A stretch of 64,000 nt of DNA. It comes from Paramacrobiotus metropolitanus (lineage: Eukaryota > Tardigrada > Eutardigrada > Parachela > Macrobiotidae). A program made the position numbers and the translations under genes. Every line of letters starts with the position of its first letter. The first letter of the stretch is position 1. Where the stretch lies: contig NW_026570233.1 of NCBI RefSeq assembly GCF_019649055.1, positions 1,550,001 through 1,614,000 on the forward strand. The letters run 5' to 3'. Shown in pieces: positions 55,856 through 64,000 of the stretch. The notes beneath the pieces are model-generated. The model made no database searches. It saw nothing but the letters and a program-made list of their open reading frames with translations, and was not told where the DNA came from.

Positions 55856-57100
55856 TTTGTAATGTGGAAAATGTACCGAACGAGAAATACCGAACGAGAA
55901 ATATAAAAACCAAAATAACTCATAGATCGAGTCGGGCGTATTTCGGTTTAAATATACGTAATTTTTTTGGACAGATGACCGGCTTTCGAGAGTTTCAAAC
56001 GATTACTTCGAACAGCCGTAAATTTCGGATTAAAGTTAAGTATAACGTTCTTTATAGCTTATTTTATTGTCTTGTACACACATTATTTGCGCTAGACTCA
56101 ATATTTTACGACTTGTTTTGTTAGTTCATCCGTTTAAGTAGGTGAGCAATTAATCAAATATATAGGTGTTTACCGGTTATAGAGTAACATAGTAACACGT
56201 CAATGCTGAACATGGTTTGGTCGTGATTTTTGCGTGATCTTCATTGGTCTGCATTGTAACTCTCTTCTTTATTTCGATTCATAATTATGACAGTGTTAAC
56301 CAGACACTACTGCTACAAAATTAGGTCCAGACACTACTGCTACAAAATTAGGTCCAGACACTACTGCTACAAAATTAGGTGTTGCATTGTTGCACTTCTG
56401 TGAACCATCATATTACGTGCGATCGAATATGTTGCCGGCATGAACAGAATATGCGCAGAGCCTGCTGCAATAAGTCTCGTGAGCGATGCTGTGGGTTTTT
56501 TCATCTTATCGGTATTTTGGCGGTAACATATAAACGACGCTTGATACTGCGCCATTTCCATAGCGATGATGAAAAGCACCTAAAGAAAAAAAACGCTTCG
56601 TGGTTTGCTACCGCTCGCAGTTTGTAGAAAACCGCGAAAATAATGAGTACCGTACCTAAATTACCTATTTGACAGGGTAAGAAATTTTCTTCTCCCCAAG
56701 CCCAGTCGCACTGCAGAAAATATTCATATCTGGCACGTAATAACTGCACTCCAATATCTTATCGTTCAGTATAATGCGAAACAATTTAATTTTGCTATCA
56801 ATAATTTAGCAACGTTTCGTATTTGTTTGCAGATTTCCCTGCTTAATCGCTTACTGATAAGTTACACAAAGATTTTATCTTTACAACGCCACTATTCACT
56901 TATTAAGTTTAATTTTGCGTGATGTTGTACTACGGTTGTAGAAGAAAACTGTATTATGACAGTGTCCCAGGCGACATAATAATTATTATTAAGAAGTTTA
57001 GATGCCCGTACGAACCATATGGCGCAAAACGTGCCATTTTAATGTTCCAACTGAGCTTCGTAGTCGCCTTTCCAACTTAGCAGCATTAACTTACCGTATC
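55856..57100. other. Host spacer with shared family 5' flank and tandem repeat
   Basis: It contains the 5' flank of paralog B (about 55990-56260, related to the flanks of A and C, with GTGATTTTTGCGTGATC at about 56220) and the 27-bp triplicate at 56300-56380. No gene is supported. Confidence 0.55.
56300..56380. repeat. Three perfect tandem copies of a 27-bp unit
   Basis: The unit begins CCAGACACTACTGCTACAAA and occupies 56300-56326, 56327-56353 and 56354-56380 without mismatch. Perfect copies suggest recent slippage or array variation. Confidence 0.95.
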
Positions 57101-58878
57101 ATGGATTCACCAACGCGGAAGTTATTGTTCAAGCCAGGTGACTTGGTTGCCGTAGCGCAACCATGGATTTACGTCTCGTTGCCAAAGTTTCTGGATACGG
57201 CTTGCTACCACTGCTTATGTACGCCTGACAAAGAATTGAAGCGATGTTCCCAGTGCCATTTTGCTCGATATTGTAGCGAAAGCTGTCAGGTCAGTTAAGT
57301 TTTGGAGAAAAATAACTAAACTAATTACTTTAAAAAAGTTTCGTTTTATTTCTACGACATGCTAGAGTAATTATAATTTCAGAAACTGGATTGGAAGCCT
57401 CGTCATAAGGACGAGTGTCCTTTGCTGCAAGAATTAACCCGGCTTAACGGTGACATCTTGAAAACTCACTGCCCTGAATTTGCATACTGGCTCTTAATAA
57501 TGAAAGTGGTAGCTAAACTGAAGGTGTGTTTGCCTTCAATTTTACCCAACAAACTTCCATGATTTCTCCAAGCAAAGCGTTTTGTAGAAACGTCGCCAAG
57601 ACGATCTGGAAACGTATCATAAATTCCATTCCAATCCAGAGGCCGCTGCCTTGGACCCTATTGCACAGTCGAACTTTAAAGAATGGTCTCCAGGCTTTGA
57701 TTACATTGATCCGGGAGTAAAGCTTTATTTACGTCCTGCTTTGTTTTTCGATGTGTACAGCAAAGTTAAGTTCAATGCCAAAATAATTGTGGGCACCCAA
57801 AAGGACGGGTCGTGCGCTGCTGAAGGACTGGCACTGTACACACCAGGCGTTCCGGAGGCGGTTGTCGGTTGCAATCGGAATGTGGTGTATTACAGTCGAG
57901 ATAATAAACTCTTTGTCAAGGCCACTAGGAATATATATCAAGGAGATAAGGTACGTGGAAAATGTGTAAAAATGAATAAGGAATATTATACCGTTAGATC
58001 ATCTGAACACTATTTGTTTATACAGAATATTGCCTTGAATATACATATACATATAAATAAAGGGAAAGGTAGTGGACGGTGTACAGAGTGGTCATCTTGT
58101 ATTAATCACGGGATCAAATAATTGCAGGTGGTATCTTCCATAGGGTCACCATTTACGACCCCGAAACAACGTGCTGCTACGTACGCAAAGGTTTATGCCG
58201 AATGCTCCTGTGAAGCCTGTACAGATCCGTCTAAGGAAGCTGAGCGAAACGCTTTTAAGTGCGGAACGGTTGGGTGTGCCAATGCTGTGCCGTTGGATGG
58301 GCGGTGCCGAGATCCATGCGAAGAATGCGGACGAATGAACAACGACAGAATGGAGGAAGCCAAATATTGTGTTGCTTCTATTCTCAAAAAAGCTGATTCA
58401 TTTCACACCGTTCATACAATGTCTGAGAATGATGTCTCAAAACTTAGCTTGATGATCCAACACGCCGCAAAAATTCTCCATCCAACAAACTTTACCCTTG
58501 GGTTGCTGTACAAACTGGCGGTAAAAACCGTATTATCTGTCAACTTCGGCATAGATGACACAGCCTTACAATGGATCGAAAAAATGTTATTGCCAATGGA
58601 GTATGTACATCTGCATCTTTTATTACCGGAAACGTGTTTTTAAAAGGTGTATTCGCAGGTTACATACAGATGGCTACCTGGAAGAAATTGCCCAGAACCT
58701 TCACCATGTCTGTCTGCGTTATGCGGGCGCTGGTAACCGGGAAATGGTTGAAAAATATCAGCCTAAATATCGACGCATTGTGGAAACTGTATACGGAGAA
58801 GACTCAGATGAAATGAAGATTTTGCGCTTGAACGAGCTAATGACTACCTGCAATTTAAACGCGGCATTATCCCGTTGA
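57101..58878 (+). CDS. SET/MYND (SMYD) family protein with degenerate SET domain
   Basis: SMYD proteins are lysine methyltransferases of cytosol or nucleus. Exons: 57101-57289, 57383-57523, about 57590-57950, 58127-58600 and 58659-58878. I start at ATG 57101 (MDSPTRKLLFKPGDLVAVAQ); the frame is open to 57002. The MYND zinc finger is complete (CYHCLC, LKRCSQCHFARYCSESCQ, then W-x2-RHKDEC across the intron). The SET part has VYSKVKFNAKIIVG and LALYTPGVPEAVVGCNRNV where the family has NHSC-x-PN, so the cofactor-binding Asn-His-Ser-Cys core is lost. The post-SET cysteines are kept (ECSCEACTDP). A helical C-terminal repeat region follows. Methyltransferase activity is doubtful. The acceptor of exon 3 is unclear. 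Confidence 0.75.
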
Positions 58879-59263
58879 AGGGAGGGGATTTAAATGTCCC
58901 AGACAGCAACGAAACAATTGAGACAAAAGAAGAATTGTCTACTTATTTACTGACTTGTTCGGATCATTGCAGATTTTAAGTGATTTCGTTGCCATAAACC
59001 GACTTAGGAAACACTTTATAATGAAGTTTGCAGAAGTCCATCTACAATGTAGGTACATCTGTACAATCATTCAGTATGAATAGTACACATTGCATAAGTC
59101 GATTCTGTGCGGCCCGGAAAAATTTGTCGATACAGACTGACTGAAACCAGGACAAAAAATGGGTAAGTTTAACGGGGAAGGATCTATATATAAATATGCA
59201 GCCATATGAAACAAACTGTTGCTGCTAGGTATGCGACTACGTATCAACGTATTCCCATTGCGG
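58879..59263. other. Spacer: 3' flank of paralog C
   Basis: No gene here. The text TGTACAATCATTCAGTATG...CACATTGCATAAG resembles the 3' flanks of paralogs A (about 17545) and B (about 20460), again showing that the duplicated unit included flanking DNA. Confidence 0.5.
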
Positions 59264-60288
59264 CTAAGCCATCGAGTCCGCGACGTATTTTGTGTATTCC
59301 GTCATATCACAAAAATCCTCCAGGGGTGCCGTGGTATTTCCACGCGGACAGTACGAGGCGAATGATCGGTCCGTGTCATGACCGGTATTCCGGGTCTTAA
59401 CACGGGTGACCATATAACTGTACACCCGCCCTGAAGGTTCGGCTGTGCCCTTCGTAATAAGACCAGTGGCCATCGAGTAGAACGCCATCGTGCCTAGATC
59501 GGTGTCGTGACCTTTGACTGTAAAACTTCCTTCAAGCATCAAGGAGCAACGGAATCCTTTCAAGCCGTCCCATGAGGTCTTGAGCTCTAACATCGGATTT
59601 TCCATGATAGATAACTAAAAAATACCCAAGGAATTCTACATTTACGCATCTCCAGGAACAAACCTATGGAAATCGCCTTTATAATAACGGGGCATCGCGT
59701 TTTAATGTGATCATCATAAAAAGCAAGATCAGACCACTTTTCGTTAGCTATTTTGATTGTTTGTAAACGGGTTTGTAAGCATAATTTCTGCTGCAATTCA
59801 CCACTGGGATGAAAGTCTTACTTCGGTTCCTGTCAAACCAGGCTGCATTCGGTCTGTAAGAGTGTTCCAGCCAAATTGCGTTGTAATGTTGCCTTCAGCC
59901 GCCAAACAGTAAACGCCGGGAGAATTATTTGTATCACCTTCCTAAAATTTCTTCGGAATTATCACAACATCACAGATCTAATGAATCAAAAATGGCATTA
60001 TACCTCGGAAAAGCTTAAGCCAACCCATTTATGCGTTGTTCCACCCACTGCTTCTTCGAAAAGTGGAGAACCCCACAGATCAATGCGTGTCCAACCGTAT
60101 GAACCGTCCTGGATTATCGCTAGTGCATCACAGTAGTGGAAGTCTATTTCACCGCCACCGCCCATTGGGCAACCATTGGGAATGCCGATACACACAACAC
60201 CGTTGTGTCCACAAACATTTTCCTTCATGACTTGCGCGCTGGCTAGTAGCGCAAGTAAGCCGAAAAAGATCGCGAAAAAAACATGCAT
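59264..60288 (-). CDS. Secreted protein family, paralog C (intact)
   Basis: Exons are 60004-60288, 59822-59941 and 59264-59614, with borders TCCGAG|GTATAA, TTTTAG|GAAGG, ACCGAA|GTAAGA and TTTTTTAG|TTATC, the same phases as in A. It begins with a signal peptide (MHVFFAIFFGLLALLASAQ) and gives about 251 residues. Landmarks are CIGIPNGCPMGGGGEIDFHY, WTRIDLWGSPLFEEAVGG, FGWNTLTDRMQPGLTG, WDGLKGFRCSLMLEGSFTV, DTDLGTMAFYSMATGLI and FASYCPRGNTTAPLEDFC. It is closer to B than to A (VMKENVCGHNGVVCIG is shared with B). Function is unknown; extracellular location is inferred from the signal peptide and cysteines. Confidence 0.85.
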
Positions 60289-61358
60289 TTTGTAACAGAG
60301 AAACTCTAGCCGAAAAGCAAGAATTTGAAATAACTCACCACCGAGTGAAGCGCATGTTTGCGTTAAATATTTGTTCACTGATTAGATGACCGACAGTCGA
60401 CAGTTCCAATGATTACTTCGTGCAACCATAAACTTCGGACTAATGTTTACGGTTCTTAGTTTTTTATTGTTTGTACACGTTATGTGCGTTATAAGATCTG
60501 ATGGTTTATGGTTTGTCTTCCTAGCTCACTCGTATGCACACGTTAATAAAGTACTAGAAGTACATGCATTGTTTACCGGCTCTAACAGTTACACCGGCAT
60601 GGATTGTCCGTGATTTTTGCGTGATCGTGTTCGATCTTGCAGCACCAGTGAAATCTTCGTTCTACAGAAGTACGGCTGGACGTGTTGCTGGCATGTTCAG
60701 AGTATGCTGTCTGCTATCATAACAAAATTAATGCTATGCACATACGATGCTGTGGTTCTTTCCATCATGTTTTGATGGTAACTTCCAGACTACACATAAT
60801 ACAGAATACTGCACCCGCTTCGTTCTTAATCATGATAAAAATACTCAAAAAGAACTACTTCGTGCATTGCTACCGATTTGCAGTCTCATATAGAAATTTT
60901 GGTACAATTAACGTACAGTTAATGTTGACTTGATACAATTAATGTTGCACTTTAAACTGCTGCACTTTAGAACCGTAATTCCCATTTTTTGGACAAATTA
61001 GTGCCAGAAGTTGCTGGCGAAGACTCAAGGTGTATTCCATGAATGCGCATTTACTGACCTTTCTGTTGAAGTGAAGTTATTTCTATTCTAAGTTTGCAAC
61101 TAGACCGTGCCTATACCTGAAACGTTACGCTAAACAGAAGCCGTTTCGGTGCCCCGATTAATATTTAACTGTCAGATCCTGATACAGACTGGAAAATCGA
61201 CCTACGCAGTTACCCATGTTTTTGTATACTTCGGCAAGCGTATTATTGGCAACACGCATGGAAAATGGAAAAATTAGCGAACCATTTGCTCGTTTGCCAA
61301 GTAATAGATTTAGTGCTGCAACTCAATACGAATGATACGTATTTTGAAAAGAATTTAG
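60289..61358. other. Host spacer with the 5' flank of paralog C
   Basis: It contains the shared family upstream block (60395-60640, with GTGATTTTTGCGTGATC at about 60610). No gene is supported in the rest. Confidence 0.5.
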
Positions 61359-63615
61359 TCAGTACTGAATCGAGAAAGTTCCTGTGAGAGAGTCGGAAAA
61401 CCATTTGAGAGTTTTGGAATCCGGAAAGCAGAGCGTAACAGCTGAGTGGTCAACACTCTGCACAGTGACGACCGCATCATGCTGGTAAATCAGTTTCCAA
61501 TGGGCTTTCGGAAGCAAGTCTGTTTGCAGTTCATCGTCGAAATAGTGTTTACCTTCGCTGGGCCTCACGATCATAAGACTGCGCTGCTCTGTATAAACCG
61601 TCACGATGCTGGGATAAAAGTCGGCGTTCTGGACGGATGCGGTTGTGGGACCGCTCAGCGGCCGTGACACTAGTGCGACGAAAGCGGCGGTCTGTTCGCC
61701 GACGTTAGTTGCGATGGGATCAACTGCGAAGAATAATAGAAAGTAGACCTCATAGACTACTATATAATTATATAATACAGATACATGTTAAATCAGAGTA
61801 TAGTTTCAGCGGGCATCGCGGTCGTTGTTCGCACTGAGTCGCACAACTTAGAACTTAAAGCGCATCTCTGTGTACGGGAAAATGTGTGGCAGCGTTCTGT
61901 ACTGCCCGTTTACATAAAGACACTAAGAATTCTATAAAGTTCGAAACGAGACTACAAGACTAAAGGATTACCAATTGCGAAGCAGTTAGTGAAAACACGA
62001 AACTTTTCATACCTTGTTTATCGCGAGGAAACAGCTGCAACATCTCGCTGTAACGGTTATCGTATTCGTCCCTGATGTGTTGGCGGTCGTCCCGCCTGCC
62101 GGGCAGAAACGTCAGCACACCGCGCACCGCTCGTCGAGATGTATTGTGCCAACTGACCAATCGTAGGCAGTAGCGAGCATCCGGAATCCGCTCCCAGAAG
62201 ATCTCTAAGCGGTGCCCAATGATCTCGTGTAGAAAAACTCTGGATTTCTGTCCGGCATCTTGCTGCAGCTGTACGCAGTGAACCTTGCTGCCGTTTACGA
62301 CTGCCGTGGAAAATACAAGCAGGAAATTAGGTGAACGGACGGTTTTCTGCAGGAATCCCATGCACAATTCGCCCCGAAAAGCTACCGGCGGCAAATGGCT
62401 GCTCAGACTGGTTATCTCTAGAGATTGTGTAGAGTGACCATTTTCTAGATGGTTAACTACTTTAACTACTTCATCCATATCCAGTAAGGATCCGATCTGC
62501 AGTCGATGGACTAACTGCACCATGTCTGGATCCCCTTGAGAAACACGGCTGTCCAGATAAGCGGCCACCGCTGCGCCAAAGGTCTCCGCATCGTCCACAT
62601 AGCTCACTATGCGTTTGTCTAACGGTTTCTGCTGCAACGTCTTCAAAATGCCGCGTAATGGGACAAAACGGGAATTCTCGCCTACCAGCAGGATATCGAT
62701 CGGCCCGGCGATGCAAGAGCCCGTGTCCAGCATACCTAAGCGCGCTAACTGCAACAAAAGCCGATTGCGAATATAGTCGACAATCGGCATAACAATCTCT
62801 TCGTACTGATGCCGTGTGATAAGGACCTCATAACTATGGTACGGTGCCTTTACGGTAACGGACTGCGTGTTCTCTTCGTTGAATTCTTTCCACTGTCGCT
62901 CACATTCTTTTTCCAGTTCAATTCCGCCAGTCAACTTCCAGCTCCGGCATACCGGCTTGCTGTAGCCCCTCCATGACCTTTTCCAGCAGACGATCCCGCA
63001 TCTTACTGAAGACATTCAGAAGCGACGCATTAGCTAAGTGTGCCAGATAGTTCGTGCGCACCACCTCGAAGGTGTCGGTGTGAATGTCGTTGTAGGTGGC
63101 GTTATAGACCAGGAAGTGCGCTTTGGATTTATCGGGTCGCAGTGGTATGCGCCGATCCAGTGTCAAGGTCGCATAGGCCAGCAACACAGCGGTGGCTTCG
63201 CTGACTAGCAGGAGCGATTTAATGTCGCTGTGCTGGCAAGCGTCCTGGAGCACTTTCGGCATCGTAGTATGCTCCAGCACAACTTCCGGCAGAACCAGAC
63301 ACATTCCTGTTACACTGGGGACCCCGCTAGCGGCGGCCACCTGCTTGACATAGAGCAGGAATCTCTCTAAAAGTGCAGATAGGAGTAGTGGAACCGATTG
63401 CTTTGCTGCCGTATCCAAGAGGGTGTTTTAAGGGAACGGAGATGTTCAAAGGTGGGCTCGTTGCGGTAGCTGCGCGCTTCTAGGCCAAAGTACCACTCGG
63501 TCTGGTCTTCCCGATACGAGACAATTGCCGGAAAGGACGCTACAACCCGCGGGACTCCCTGCTGAAATGTGCTGACAGAAACGGTTTTATATCCAGTTTC
63601 CAGTCCAATGTTCAT
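61359..63615 (-). CDS. Divergent Hsp70-like protein
   Basis: Two exons, 62013-63615 and 61359-61723 (AACAAG|GTATGA, CTTCGCAG|TTGATC), with two frame changes in exon 1. One is at an A-run near 63427 and one near 62930. The order of blocks follows the Hsp70 ATPase domain: MNIGLETGYKTVSV at the phosphate-1 position (usually a D-L-G-T-T loop), LLLVSEATAVLLAYATL, FLVYNATYNDI at the phosphate-2 position, DILLVGENSRFVPLRGIL at the adenosine loop and VDDAETFGAAVAAYL. The nucleotide-contact residues are altered in the first and third. A substrate-binding half follows, ending without an EEVD tail. It is best seen as an Hsp70-related protein with weak or no ATPase activity. About 650 residues would match the family length. 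Confidence 0.7.
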
Positions 63616-64000
63616 GATTTAAATGGATGGTGTCGGCACGGTCTAAACACTACGTTATTGGCGGTTAAAAATCACATGAACTGATATTGAAAGTAATGAT
63701 TTAAAGTAATAAATCGCTGCTTACCTGAAGAAAACGGAAACTGAGATACAAAAGAGGTATATAGAAATTGGTAACAATTTAGCAGAGAACTGCAATACTT
63801 TTAAACGGGACTCATAACGGTAGAGGTGAACTAACCGAGTACAGTACTAATATCAAAAATTAGTGGCAGCCATGAACCGCCTTCTAAAGTACTTATGGAT
63901 GGTAACATGCTCGATGAATGCACTGTGACATCAATAATTTAAAGTTAGGCTGCGCTGCAACATGTTTAATTATGCACTACTTGTATCGCTTACCGGCATT
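63616..64000. other. Upstream region of the Hsp70-like gene
   Basis: No gene is supported. The region should contain the promoter of the Hsp70-like gene on the minus strand. I found no convincing heat-shock element array by eye. Confidence 0.45.

Noticed and set aside
1-64000. CRISPR arrays, rRNA genes or bacterial operon signals
   Set aside because: No regularly spaced repeats, no rRNA-like text and no ribosome-binding sites. Gene structure is eukaryotic throughout.

Overview
The window reads as metazoan nuclear DNA. Genes have short GT-AG introns (about 41 to 450 nt) and encode animal families: an astacin-like protein, a multi-C2 membrane-tether protein, a SET/MYND protein, a divergent Hsp70 and several small secreted Cys-containing families. 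A small-genome ecdysozoan such as a tardigrade would fit, but the sequence does not prove the species.

Left host block (1-20.9 kb). The first 7.7 kb are gene-poor. An astacin-like gene follows (7.7-9.3 kb, +). Two paralogous three-exon genes for secreted proteins with hydrophobic C-termini lie at 10.0-10.9 and 12.9-13.9 kb (-). A multi-C2-domain gene occupies about 14.6-17.3 kb (+), and the first copy (A) of a three-exon secreted-protein family lies at 17.8-18.8 kb (-).

Central block (20,920-55,015). A 34,096-bp Maverick/Polinton (adintovirus-like) element is bounded by inverted repeats of about 283 bp and a 6-bp target duplication (CCTGGC). It sits inside exon 3 of the second paralog (B), whose halves lie at 20.6-20.9 and 55.0-55.9 kb. 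It carries the Maverick core: rve-type integrase, protein-primed family B DNA polymerase, double-jelly-roll major capsid protein, penton-like minor capsid protein and A32/FtsK-like packaging ATPase. It also carries unusual cargo: ribonucleotide reductase small subunit, a degenerate thymidylate kinase, two BIR proteins, a tandem dsRNA-binding protein, a PC4-like protein, a spliced mucin-like type I membrane protein, a roughly 14-exon OTU-domain gene and an SGNH-hydrolase gene. Several core genes follow a TATAAAA box. The capsid gene, and probably the polymerase gene, contain introns.

Right host block (55.0-64 kb). This holds the 5' part of broken paralog B, a SET/MYND gene (57.1-58.9 kb, +), intact paralog C (59.3-60.3 kb, -) and a divergent Hsp70-like gene (61.4-63.6 kb, -).

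Many reading frames, host and viral, are broken by single missing bases in short homopolymers, so some apparent pseudogenes may be assembly errors. Functions are inferred from motifs read by eye; no database search was run.
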